Source: Xenopus tropicalis (Eukaryota > Chordata > Amphibia > Anura > Pipidae). Taken from it: a stretch of DNA of 64,000 nt. Made by a program: the position numbers and the translations under genes. Positions 34,136 through 44,688 of this stretch are shown here, in pieces; the first letter of the stretch is position 1; each line of letters begins with the position of its first letter. The notes beneath the pieces were generated by a model, which saw only the letters and a program-made list of their open reading frames with translations, had not been told where the DNA came from and ran no database searches. The stretch lies in the NCBI RefSeq assembly GCF_000004195.4, contig NC_030684.2, positions 108,787,429-108,851,428 of the forward strand, in the 5' to 3' direction.

Positions 34136-34532
34136 ATTGAAAGTTCACCCTTTAACTATTTATTCAAGTAACCTATTCTGAAAAACTTTCAAGTGGTCTT
34201 CATTATTTTGTTTGCTTTTTGAATTATAAGTGTTTCTGTTCTGTCTATTTCCAGACTGAAATAACTATCTGGTTGTCATGGGGCAGCAACTATGAAAAAC
34301 ATATGGACGGGGAGGGCTCCATATGATTATTATTCTTATTTTTTATCTATCTGTTCGTCTTCCATTCTAACATTGCTGCTTGGTTACTAGGCAAAACAAG
34401 CCCTGGCCACCAGACGGAAGTTGAAATGCCAACTGAGAGCTACATAACAAAAATGTAAATAATCTGTAAAAAAACATGCGAAGGTTAAAGCTAATTGCAA
34501 AAATTTTACTTTAATATGAACTACCCCTTTAA
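34132..34532. mobile_element. TTAA-flanked MITE sharing its TTAA with the previous one
   Basis: The left end TTAAATTGAAAGTTCACCC and the right end ATGAACTACCCCTTTAA are diverged inverted repeats. The TTAA at 34132-34135 serves as the edge of both elements. Confidence 0.7.
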
Positions 34533-34708
34533 TGGTAAGGTAAATGGGTAATGGGCATGCAGTAATATAATTTGATCACTAATATATATGTAATATATGT
34601 TTTAATAATCTTATTCAGTTTCTGCATCATTCTCATGCAAATCAGTGCTTATAAATAATATTGGTAAAATAAAAATTCCCATGAAGATAACATTATCTTA
34701 CTTACTTA

Positions 34709-35028
34709 TACAGGTATGGGATCCGTTATCTAGAAAACTCAGAATTATGGGAAAGCCATCTCCCATAGACTCCATTAAAAATATTACTTATAATAATTCT
34801 AATTTTTTTAAATAATTTTTCTTTTCTTTGCAATAATAAAACAGTGCACTTGATCCCTACTAATGGATAATTAATTCTTATTGGAGTCAAAACAATTCTA
34901 TTGGGTTTAATTAATGTTTAAATGATTTTTGAGCAGACTTAAGGTATTGAGATCCAAATTATGAAAAGACCCTTTTTCTGTAAAACCCAAGGTCCTGAGC
35001 ATTCTGGATAACAACTCCCATACCTGTA
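34709..35028 (+). mobile_element. M1 MITE, full length
   Basis: It starts TA-CAGGTATGGGATCC, ends CTCCCATACCTG-TA and has all internal blocks in order. It is one of the two best copies. Confidence 0.9.
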
Positions 35029-35732
35029 TATCATTCCCTATAAGGTTTGACGAGAAACACAATAGGTATCAGTTCAGACCCTCATTCTGGTCATATTACA
35101 TCATTTCTACTTCCCCAATAATTACTTCTATGTTGCAGAACCTTTATAACTTCCTTGGGAATATACTATGTCCAAGAAGGGGAAAAACTTATTATAAATA
35201 AGCATTCTTTATAATAAGCATTAGGGGATAAGGGTTAGAACTTCCATGTAATCCTCTGTTTTGCCAAAACCTCTTGTGGAATGGAAGTTAGGGATTATTA
35301 GTAAGAGCATTCATTTTACTTGTTATTCTAATCTTTCACAACTCTGTGCTACTGGTAATGCTGCATGGTAAATAAAGGGGTTGGCTATCGTTCTCTCTTG
35401 CTGACAGATACACAGCAGCACACATCTATGTGGAACTTTTTGGCAGCAGGAGAGTTAAGCAGTACCTGAACAGTTTCTATCAGTGGATTTAGGGCGCCAT
35501 CTTGTGTAAATGTAACAATTCTGCAACATGTACAATTTACTATATTATACTTTCTAGCAGGTGGCATTATTCAAAAATCAATGAAGCTAGGAAAAACACA
35601 CTACAAAACACAAGAACAAGCATTATTAATTTAAATAATTATTATATTGTGTCATAACAATAACTCTGGTGTTATAACCTAAGGAACTTAGGTATCTTTG
35701 GTAAAAAAAATGGGCAGAAAATTGCAATACAG
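35029..35732. other. Unassigned noncoding stretch with a CTCF-like site
   Basis: The only notable signal is GGCGCCATCTTGTGT near 35491, which resembles a reverse CTCF core with about two mismatches. No exon is recognised. Confidence 0.4.
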
Positions 35733-35849
35733 TGAAGGTATAGGACCTGTTATCCAGACTGCTTGGGGCCTAGGGGTCTTCCAGATCTTTCAATAATTTG
35801 GATCACCATACCTTAAGTGTGCTAAAAAATCATGTAAACATTAAATAAT

Positions 35850-36237
35850 ATTATATAGAGAGAAGAGAATAGCTGCACCCTCCACAATTAAGTATCAAAC
35901 TAAACCAGATTCTATAAAGGAGATAGATATGGAGAAAAAAATCTCCAAAAAACGTGCAAATGAACTTGATCCCAATTCTTACTGGAGGTAAAACATTATT
36001 TAATGTTTACAAAAAACCAACTTAAGAAACTCCCTAACGGGTGTTCCACAACAGACTTCAATTAACTGCACCGTTATTTAGTTGCCTAATTGGACTCACT
36101 TAATTAACACAGAGTTTTAGTAGATCTACTAAAACTCTGTGTTAATTAAGTGAGTCCAATTAGGCAACTAAATAACGGTGCAGTTAATTGAAGTCTGTTG
36201 TGGAACACCCGTTAGGGAGTTTCTTAAGTTGGTTTTT
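35850..36237. mobile_element. 388-bp insertion of unknown class
   Basis: It is flanked by a 17-bp direct repeat. Its first 110 bp include an AATAGCTGCACCCTCC block like the GGTTGCACC block that starts the insertion at 27945. The rest belongs to the palindrome that runs past its right edge. Length and duplication suggest a retroelement fragment; the class is unknown. Confidence 0.6.
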
Positions 36238-36288
36238 TGTAAACATTAAATAATGTTTTACCTCCAGTAAGAATTGGGATCAAGTTCA
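35961..36288. repeat. 328-bp perfect palindrome, no spacer
   Basis: The arms 35961-36124 and 36125-36288 are exact inverted copies by eye, meeting at AGTAGA|TCTACT. The outer 51 bp of the right arm are M1 MITE sequence, so the left arm carries an inverted copy of MITE sequence, including the 17-bp flank. Confidence 0.93.
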
Positions 36289-36412
36289 AGGTTCTGTTTT
36301 ATTATTACAGGGTAAAAGGAAATTATTTTTAACAATCAGAATTATTTGATAAAATGGAGTCTATGGGAGGTGGCCTTCCTGTAATTTAGAGCTTTGTGGA
36401 TAACAGTATAAC

Positions 36413-38618
36413 AAGAGTTCTAATGATTTATGCTAGCCATACACAGGCTAATAAAAGTTACCAACACCGAGTCAGTTAAAAATTAGGCACATATCTTTTG
36501 GGCAAAACAGCAAATGATGAAACCCTGATGCAATCCTTTCTTGATGGGCCTGCATAAGGTCCGTATTAGGGTTCAGAGGGAAATGACCAAATTAACAGGA
36601 TTTGGCCCAGCTCATGGGTGGCCAAATCAAGCAGATCTACAACATGTAGTGACAGCTTTCGTAGCATTGTGCTATGGGGCAGCCCTTAATCAGCAGGGAC
36701 TGGGCATCTTGTTACAACAGAAGGAAGAATGGAAGGTACATCGTACTGAAAAACTCAGCAAAACAACCGGCTTCAGCCTGCTTTAAAAATAAAAACTGAT
36801 TTGTGAAATGTCATCTTTGTAAGGACAATGAATTTAAACACAAAGCCAAGGTAACAATAAAGTGATCCACAAAAATTTGAAAGCAGGCATTTTTTCAGCT
36901 GTTTCCACTTTGTGTAGCTCCACACAGGCTGCCACCGGGCATGTCAATGGAGCTACAGGGGAGAGTGAATAAAAGCACATCTGCTTTCCTGCGCTTGTGT
37001 ACAAAATGCAGGCAGAGGAAAGTGGACAATCTGCTATGTGTGCCCTTGTCCTTAAAGCAGTTGTTTCTGTAAGAGGAGACTTTGTGGGGAATAAGTATAC
37101 ACAGCATACTTTTTTAGGCTTTTTTTTCTAATGAAATGTGAATTTTCAGTATTTTGTGATAAGTATCCCATTGAACATTTTTTTCAGTGTAGAATCTGTT
37201 TTTTAGTTAAAAGTAGCCAGGGGTCAGAATACCTCTGCAAGGTATTGTATGGGTAATAGTTGCTGAGGTCTGCCTTTCTAGCAGCAAAGACATCACAACT
37301 GACAAAAAGTTCTGCTTGGATTGAGCACTGTAATGGTTAAGCTAAGCTCAGGAGTGGAGGTTAGGAGAAAGAAATAGGAGCAGTGTTTCTATGGGAACCA
37401 ACAATGCCATCTCTTCATTGGCTGCTAGACTGGAGGGTGTGTTCAGTTATCTGAGCTGGGAAGAACTGAGCATGCCCAGGAGCCAACAGCCAAAGCAAAT
37501 TCCTGAGGGATAGGGCTGAATGGGTTACAGGAGTAGAAGGAAATCTAAGTGATTAAGGGGATGCTGCAGCCTTACTATTAACCTTTGAACAACTAGATTG
37601 CCAGGCATTTAAATATTTCAAAGAGACCGTTAACTGATTCCATTTTTGTGTGTGGCGTTTACATGTCCTTTAAGAAGGAAGGCTAATAGTGATATACAAA
37701 TGCATTGATTCCTCACTCAATATCAGGGTTCCTAAATTGTCCAGCAGAACTATTTGCTATGAGCTGACATATGAGGGACCGCCCCAAAGTTCCCCCTGGG
37801 CCTGACTAGAACCATTCAGGTGCACTCAGGATAATAACCAGATAGCTTTATTTGAGGCATACACTAATACACTAGAGTATTACAATACAGTGTATTAAAT
37901 AATAGCTCACACGTCCTGAAAGTTTGTGAGGATGTGGGGGACATTTAATAATACAGCACCTTGTCATTTAACCATTTCTTCCTAATTGGGGCTGCCATGG
38001 CATCCAATAATCCGGTAAACCTTGTTTAGGCATAACTCTCTCTCTCCCTGTTTATCTTTAGGAAAGGCTTAACTGTCCCAATAGCCCAAAAATGTATCTT
38101 TCTGTTAAAATAGAGAATTAGCTATGACAGCACAGTGTGCAGAATGGTATTTGTGCAGTTGGTGTTCCTGAGACTATCTGTGACTTTCTTGGCCTTGCAC
38201 TAGGAATACTTGTGTCAGGAGACAACAGATTTATTCCTTGTTCTGTAGAAAGATTTTAAGACCCTAGCAAATTGAATGACCTTTAGCCTTGATCTCTAAA
38301 ATCATCCTCCAATTTCAGTTGTTCTGTTCTAAATCTTTGTTCTTTGATAATAGCTAATATGCATAGGAGGAGGGTGACTGTTTTGTAGGCTAAATATGGG
38401 CCATACACAGACTGACCTACAGCTAATGTGAGACTTAGTGGATTCACCGCTGGTGTAATAAATTAACTTCCCAACTACCTCTGGTGGTTCCCACTGACTA
38501 CTGTGCAAAAGTGTGGGCGGGGGTGCTTTTTTTAACCCTAAAATGCTTAGGATGTAAAAGTATTCATACAGGCACTTCTGTGGTGTTCTCCATACATTTG
38601 TGTTTGTGATCAGTTAGC
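36413..38618. other. Unassigned noncoding stretch with decayed repeats
   Basis: About 36425-36680 is a decayed dispersed repeat with a GCCATACACAGGCTAATAAAAG start. About 37180-37673 may be a decayed T2-type element ending ACATGTCCTTTAA. About 38395 has another CCATACACAG start. No exon is recognised. Confidence 0.4.
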
Positions 38619-39036
38619 TTAAAGGGGTAGTTCACCTTTAGATTAACTTTTAATATGATGTAGACATTGATATTCTGAGACAATTTGCAATTGGTCCTCT
38701 TTTATTTTAAATGGTTTTTCAGTTTTAGCTTTTTGTTCAGCAGCTCTCCATTTGGTATTTCAGCAGCTATCTGGTTGCTAGGGTCTTATTTACCCTAGCA
38801 ACCAGGTAGTGGTTTAAACAAGAGATGGGAATATGAATAGTTAAGGGGCCTGCATGGAAAAATAAAACCGTAGCCTTACAGAGCAATACTTTTTGGCTGC
38901 CGGGGTCAGTGACCCTCATTTGAAAGCTGGAAAGAGCTAGAAGGGAAAGGCAAATTATTCAAAAAATTAATTAGGAAGACCAATTGCCATTCTATAACAT
39001 ACTAAAAGTTAACTGAAAAGTGAACCTTCACTTTAG
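38619..39036. mobile_element. T2-type MITE
   Basis: It begins TTAAAGGGGTAGTTCACC and ends AAGTGAACCTTCACTTTA, inverted relatives of each other. The interior has the CAATTGGTC-like and CTATCTGGTTGCTAGGG blocks common to this group. Confidence 0.78.
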
Positions 39037-39038
39037 AT

Positions 39039-39280
39039 TAGGGATGCACCGAACCCCGAACCCACCCAGAAGGATTCGGCTGAATCCCGAACCGAATCAG
39101 CATATGCTGATTAGGATCGAAAGGGGTTAAAAAAAATTTTCACTGCCCATTTAACCCTTCCCGAATTCTAATTAGCATATGCTAATTTATGCTAATTAGG
39201 ATTTGGATTCGGTTCGCCGGGACCGCAGATTCGGCCGAAACTGAACCCTTAAAAAAAAACTGGGATTCAGTGCATCCCTA
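39039..39280. mobile_element. hAT MITE with TAGGGATGCACCGAA ends
   Basis: It starts TAGGGATGCACCGAACCCC and ends GGGATTCAGTGCATCCCTA. Flanking 8-mers are CTTTAGAT (39031-39038) and CATTAGAT (39281-39288), seven of eight identical. It inserted at the right end of the T2 MITE. Confidence 0.88.
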
Positions 39281-39288
39281 CATTAGAT

Positions 39289-39774
39289 GTGTAAAATTAG
39301 TTTTATAGAGAGAAAGGCAGTGGGTACTGACACCCCGGGCACATTATATACAGTGAGATGCAAGCTGTATTTCCAAAACCAGAACATTATATGCCATGAG
39401 AAGCAGTGGGTAGAGATGGCAGATATTCAGGCACTGGCACTATCACTGGCACTGATACATTGGCTCCACTGTAACTAACTAGAAATGAACAAAACAATGA
39501 CAAAAGTAAAAAAAAAAAAAAAAAATAGAAAGTGCAAAAAAACACTAACAAATATATATAAGCACAATGGGCTTTTTCAGGGGGAAAAGAGTTGACTTAC
39601 CATCCATGTGTTAGGATAGGGGATAAAAAACAATTTAATTTCAGATAGTGATTCAGCCTTTAGAAAATATACAGTATAGTACCTGTGGGATGAAAACTGC
39701 AGCAAAAGTTCAAAGTTGGTTCTTAGGTAAAGTTTACAGCCTGCAGATTTCAGTTTACATTTCTGCACTGCCTT
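39289..39774. other. Unassigned noncoding stretch
   Basis: Nothing recognised apart from a 21-base A run near 39510. Confidence 0.45.
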
Positions 39775-39780
39775 CAGTCT

Positions 39781-39864
39781 GATTGGTCAATTTTACTGTC
39801 TGTCAAGAAAGCTGTGCTCTGATTGGAGAATCCACAAGAAGAAAGATCCAATCAGAGCACAGCT
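39781..39864. promoter_or_regulatory. CCAAT-box cluster with an 18-bp hairpin
   Basis: GATTGG occurs at 39781 and 39821 and CCAATC at 39848. The last two lie in a perfect 18-bp inverted repeat, 39810-39827 and 39847-39864, with a 19-nt loop. CCAAT clusters occur in vertebrate promoters, but there is no GC-rich core or obvious exon, so this may instead be a small inverted-repeat element. Confidence 0.35.
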
Positions 39865-41813
39865 GATTACAGCAGAACCGGAGCTTGAAAGAACAGGAGA
39901 AGATTTCCAGGACAGTGTAGAAACGGAGCGAGGGTTCCAAGCAGGTTTGGGGAGGCTTAGCCTCCTCTAGCCTTATTGAAAATCTGCCTGTGTTAATATG
40001 TGAGTGTTTATAGAATAAATCTAAACCACCAATATCAACATATTCAAATACTTTGATGGCAAAGGAGGCTGTTCCCTTTTGTAGCTCTCACACAAATCTC
40101 CTATGTGTCTGTTGTGAATAACAGGCTCCCCACTGTATAACAACCCATGTAAAGCTGCAGAGCAAAAATAGTAAAGACCCCCATAGTCCAGTCATCATGG
40201 AACAGCTGCTATAAGCATGTACTTATCACGCCATTCTACTAAAACTTGTGTATCCCTGGTAATGGCTGAGACTACAGGAATAAATTGAGATGCTCTTTCT
40301 AAAGATAGCAGATTTAAAGAAAATCAGAAAGCTAACGGATCCTCTTAGAGAAAAGGTTAAACATCTGCTCAGAGACAGAGGAGGATACATAAAACACTTT
40401 ATAGGCCTGCAAATTCCAAAGTCCGATTTACTACAAAAAAACAAACATTTCCCTCACTCGGCAAGCCTTTCCCTATTATAAGATTTGCCCTGTGCCCTTG
40501 TGCAAATATGTGCATGGAAATGTCCGATGTACTGTAAAACAGAATGGTTTGCAAGGAGAATATCCACTAAAATATTAATGTATAAAATCTAATTTCTGTT
40601 CTACTCTCACTTCCGATATATTTGCAGAGACAGTCTTTTTGTTTTTCTAAGCCTCATGTGAATTAAACTTAATGCTCCATGGACAGTTACTAATTAACAG
40701 CTTTTTCTAACTCTAAGAAGCTTTCTAATACACATTTCATAAAAATAATCAATTAAAGCTATTTGCGAATGCGATTGTTGCAGCCAGTATTTGTATGGAT
40801 ATTCTTTCCACGTCTGGTTCTGACTACTGAAACAATGTAGGAAAAGGCAGATTTCCTGCAGGTCTGCTTAACGGCTGTCTTTTGTAACATAGTTCCAGGA
40901 GTCAGAACCTAAAGTGATGATTTCAGTTGTGGTTACAAATATATTTAAAATCAATGAAAAAAAATAATTCAAGTCATGTTGGAAAGTTGCTGAAAATTAA
41001 ATTTCAAAACTTTTTTTTTTTTTGGTTAAATATCCACTTTAAGTCACAGAATCATCTTCTTTGGTTGGAAAACAATTACATTTCAAACAGAACTCTACTG
41101 CAAATGAACAAAATATATATGCATTAGTGATCCTGACCCAAACCCACCCATTCCCAACCCACCATGCCAACACCCTTTATAATCCTGTGCCTGACCCACC
41201 CATGTCTGATTTCACCAGAGGGGCGGAAGCAAGTTTATAAAAGAAAGAAGCAAGCCACCAAACTATTTTGATCTGGGCTTTAATTTCTTCCAATGCTAAA
41301 GAAAAGATACTTTTGCCTTGAAAATAAACCAGAGTGTAAATACTGATGAACACAGTTGTGCTAAATTACAGAATTTTTTCAGCTTTTCTTACCTGCAGAT
41401 CCCCCTGCCAGGACCTGTTGAGACGCTTCAGTCCAAAAACTGGCATGGGTAGGAGAAGGCATGGTGAATTAAGAGCCAGCAGTCACAGCAAAATGCTTAT
41501 TAAGCAGGTTAGCTCACTGGAATTCTTTTTAAGACCAAAGTGCACGCATTTAGCCTACAAAGGGAGGGTCAAAATACAAAAGAGAGACCAGTTAATTTAA
41601 AATGCCTTCTTACCTCAAATGACATAAAATGATACTTTCTAATACTGTATATCAGCACTGTCTTTGCAAATGGCAATATCTCACTGAGATATTTCACTTT
41701 TGTTTTATACCATATATGTTAGAAAGGTTGTAATTACCTGGTTTGATCAATTTTTAATATCACAATACAATACAGTCTCCTCCCATACACTATCATAATG
41801 ATATTTTGTGATA
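39865..41813. other. Unassigned noncoding region, partly non-repetitive
   Basis: From about 40560 to 40930 the sequence is free of recognisable repeats and has TTAATTA/ATTAATTA-like cores, a composition typical of conserved noncoding elements. No coding exon is recognised. The 63-codon frame at 40290 has no known domain. Confidence 0.4.
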
Positions 41814-41815
41814 TA

Positions 41816-43322
41816 CAGTGGTGTGAAAAACTATTTGAGGGTTTTTATTATTTAGGGAGAAAAAAAATCCAAACCTACATGGCCCTGTGTGAAAAAGTAA
41901 TTGCCCCCTGAACCTAATAACTGGTGGGGCCACCCTTAGCAGCAATAACTGCAATCAAGCGTTTGCGATAACTTGCAACGAGTCTTTTACAGCGCTCTGG
42001 AGGAATTTTGGCCCACTCATCTTTGCAGAATTGTTGTAATTCAGCTTTATTTGAGGGTTTTCTAGCATGAACCGCCTTTTTAAGGTCATGCCACAACATC
42101 TCAATAGGATTCAGGTCAGGACTTTGACTAGGCCACTCCAAAGTCTTCATTTTGTTTTTCTTCAGCCATTCAGAGGTGGATTTGCTGGTGTGTTTTGGGT
42201 CATTGTCCTGCTGCAGCGCCCAAGATCGCTTCAGCTTGAGTTGACGAACAGATGGCCGGACATTCTCCTTCAGGATTTTTTGGTAGACAGTAGACTTCAT
42301 GGTTCCATCTATCACAGCAAGCCTTCCAGGTCCTGAAGCAGCAAAACAACCCCAGACCATCACACTACCACCACATTTTACTGTTGGTATGATGTTCTTT
42401 TTCTGAAATGCTGTGTTACTTTTACGCCAGATGTAACGGGACACGCACCTTCCAAAAAGTTCAACTTTTGTCTCGTCGGTCCACAAGATATTTTCCCAAA
42501 AGTCTTGGCAATTGAGATGTTTTTTAGCAAAATTGAGACGAGCCATAATGTTCTTTTTGCTTAAAAGTGGTTTGCGCCTTGGAAATCTGCCATGCAGGCC
42601 GTTTTTGCTCAGTCTCTTTCTTATGGTGGAGTCGTGAACACTGACCTTAATTGAGGCAAGTGAGGCCTGCAGTTCTTTAGATGTTGTCCTGGGGTCTTTT
42701 GTGGCCTCTCGGATGAGTTGTCTCTGCGCTCTTGGGGTAATTTTGGTCGGCCGGCCACTCCTGGGAAGGTTCACCACTGTTCCATGTTTTTGCCATTTGT
42801 GGATAATGGCTCTCACTGTGGTTCGCTGGAGTCCCAAAGCTTTAGAAATGGCTTTATAACCTTTACCAGACTGATAGATCTCAATTACTTTTGTTCTCAT
42901 TTGTTCCTGAATTTCTTTGGATCTTGGCATGATGTCTAGCTTTTGAGGTGCTTTTGGTCTACTTCTCTGTGTCAAGTAGCTCCTATTTAAGTGATTTCTT
43001 GATTGAAACAGGTGTGGCAGTAATCAGGCCTGGGGGTGACTACAGAAATTGATATTGAAATTGAAAATTTAAATTGATAAACCACAGTTAAGTTATTTTT
43101 TAACAAGGGGGGCAATAACTTTTTCACACAGGGCCATGTAGATTTGGAGTTTTTTTTCTCCCTTAATAATGTAAACCTTCATTAAAAAACTGCATTTTGT
43201 GTTCAATTATGTTATCTTTGACTAATAGTTAACGGTTTTTGATGAGCAGAAACATTTAAGTGTGACAAACATGCAAAAGAATAAGAAATCAGGAAGGGGG
43301 CAAATAGTTTTTCACACCACTG
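41816..43322 (-). mobile_element. Tc1-like DNA transposon, copy B
   Basis: Its ends CAGTGGTGTGAAAAACT and TTTTTCACACCACTG have TA on both sides (41814-41815 and 43323-43324). It is the same family as copy A. The left arm lost about 120 bp between the outer 21 bp and the inner repeat. The right arm is complete. Confidence 0.95.
41914..42930 (-). CDS. Tc1-like transposase with intact DD34E triad
   Basis: This frame encodes about 338 residues from MPRSKEIQEQ; an upstream ATG would add 15 residues that copy A does not support. The enzyme would bind the element's inverted repeats and perform cut-and-paste transposition at TA. Residues 1-110 form the paired-like DNA-binding domain with a GRPTK linker at about 59-63. 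Asp152 (WTDETK), Asp242 (QQDNDPKHT) and Glu277 (SPDLNPIE) form the triad, with 34 residues between the last two. Two one-codon deletions relative to copy A are visible: one in HLN-CQDFW, one in the glycine run before SVMVWG, which reads CGGS instead of YGGGS. The frame is otherwise uninterrupted. Activity cannot be judged from sequence alone, and expression would need a nearby promoter. Confidence 0.9.
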   Translation of the reverse strand: MPRSKEIQEQMRTKVIEIYQSGKGYKAISKALGLQRTTVRAIIHKWQKHGTVVNLPRSGRPTKITPRAQRQLIREATKDPRTTSKELQASLASIKVSVHDSTIRKRLSKNGLHGRFPRRKPLLSKKNIMARLNFAKKHLNCQDFWENILWTDETKVELFGRCVSRYIWRKSNTAFQKKNIIPTVKCGGSVMVWGCFAASGPGRLAVIDGTMKSTVYQKILKENVRPSVRQLKLKRSWALQQDNDPKHTSKSTSEWLKKNKMKTLEWPSQSPDLNPIEMLWHDLKKAVHARKPSNKAELQQFCKDEWAKIPPERCKRLVASYRKRLIAVIAAKGGPTSY

Positions 43323-43324
43323 TA

Positions 43325-43674
43325 TGTGTGTACAAACAAGTTTGTACACAATGCTCACTACTACTTACTACTATATATGAATGAAAAAGTTATTCTATGC
43401 TATGAACAATTCATGTCTGTATTCATGATGGGTGGGAGGCCTATAAGCACCACCTCTCTCGACCCCTAAATTGTGCACCCTTCAGATCTAGGAACTGTTT
43501 TGGATCCAACTAGATTTTTTTCCCTATGGGCTCAGAGATTTCACTGTGTACTACGTTATTCCCCTAATTCTGGTGCATTCAATAAGCCAGTAGGAGATAC
43601 TGTGCAAATACCCTACATGTTGATGGGTCACTCATGATAACAGGTCAATATTTACATAATTTTCAGGTACAGTA
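43325..43674. other. Unassigned noncoding stretch
   Basis: Nothing recognised. Confidence 0.45.
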
Positions 43675-43992
43675 GTTATTTCCTAGTAATTAAATGGCAC
43701 CCAACACATTTCTACAGTGCAGAGATTATACATCATTCACATCAGTGCCTGCCCCAGTGAAGCTTACAATCTAAGGTCTGATCCACATTCACATGTAGTA
43801 TGTTTAATTTAATAATGAGCCAATTATCCTGCTTGTATGTTTTTAGAGTGTGGGAGGAACCAAGAGTACCCCAAAGAAACCTACCCTGACACAGGAAAAA
43901 CATACAACTCCTTCCAGAGAGTGCCCAAGCTGGAATCAAACTCAGGACCCCAACGCTGCAAGGCAGAATGTTACCAGCTAAGCCACTGTATG
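43675..43992 (-). mobile_element. tRNA-derived SINE with L2-like tail
   Basis: On the - strand the head contains a pol III A box (TGGCTTAGCTGG, 43973-43984) and a B-box-like GAGTTTGATTCC (43932-43943). A CCTCCCACACTC block follows, then AGATTGTAAGCTTCACTGG and GGGGCAGGCACTG. This head-plus-tail layout is that of a tRNA SINE using an L2-like 3' end. Confidence 0.75.
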
Positions 43993-44404
43993 TATTAAAG
44001 GCAGTAATGAACATTACACGTTGTTTTTCATATAGATCTTCTTTAATATGAATCCTTTTTGTCAATAAACAAAAATGCAGGATATTATAGGCCCACAAGA
44101 TGTAGTTAGACACATGCACATATATTTTGTTTTAAATTCGTCATAATTGTATAAGGTAAATAACCCTTGCTGCCACTTAACACTGATGAATGGGAGCTAT
44201 AACCATACAGCAAATCTCATGACTGTCCACCCCCCCCCCCCCCAAATCCCTGTATGGTAGTTACTCCACTGAGCAGCATTATATGTTAAGCTTTCAAGAA
44301 AAGATGGATAATGCAATGTACAGAAGTCACTGGTGAATAAGAATGAGCATTTGCCTCTCTCTCCCACACAGCTAAAAGTGCCCAGGCAAAAACACTAACA
44401 AACA

Positions 44405-44570
44405 CAGGGCTGAAACTAGGGGTAGGCAAAAGAGGCAGGTGCAATGCTGGGTGTACCCCTTCTGTTTGTCTACCCCAAGCAGGGCAGTCAAATCCTGCAC
44501 ATATTCACTGTGCCACCTGCTCCCCACCACCTACTCATCATACCCCACTTTGTCTGGGGAATCCTGGGTG
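44405..44570. repeat. Dispersed repeat with GGGCTGAAACTAGGG start
   Basis: Second copy of the repeat at 18222-18500; only the first part is clearly alignable. Confidence 0.5.
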
Positions 44571-44673
44571 TCTTAGTCTGGCACTACGCGATCACCTTTT
44601 GAGCCATTACCATTAAATACAAGAAAAGAGCTATAAAGTGGCATGTTAATTTCTTCTTTTTAAGTGCGGCAGT

Positions 44674-44688
44674 GCCACTAGATGGGGC
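44674..44688 (+). promoter_or_regulatory. CTCF-like site
   Basis: GCCACTAGATGGGGC matches the core pattern CCA-S-Y-AG-R-K-GGC at all but one position. Occupancy is unknown. Confidence 0.4.

Larger units (their letters stand above)
35733..36412 (-). mobile_element. M1 MITE split by a 388-bp insertion
   Basis: The first part (35733-35849) has AGGACCTGTTATCCAG and TTTGGATCACCATACC. The second part (36238-36412) has the TATTATTACAGGG block and GGAGTCTATGGGAGG. The 17-bp string TGTAAACATTAAATAAT is present at both break points (35833-35849 and 36238-36254). Confidence 0.8.

Noticed and set aside
36541..36786. 81-codon frame (MMGLHKVRIRVQ start)
   Set aside because: It partly overlaps a decayed dispersed repeat related to 57905-57950 and has no known domain.
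39039..39280. Repeated GCATATGCTGATTAGG/GCATATGCTAATT blocks as regulatory sites
   Set aside because: They lie symmetrically inside a hAT MITE and are explained as its internal inverted repeat.
42931..42975. Upstream ATG that extends the copy B transposase by 15 residues
   Set aside because: The corresponding region in copy A does not support it, and the family-like start MPRSK is common to both copies.
43932..43984. A and B boxes as a functional tRNA gene
   Set aside because: The spacing fits a tRNA-derived SINE head, but no cloverleaf with acceptor stem can be formed and the block continues into the SINE tail.
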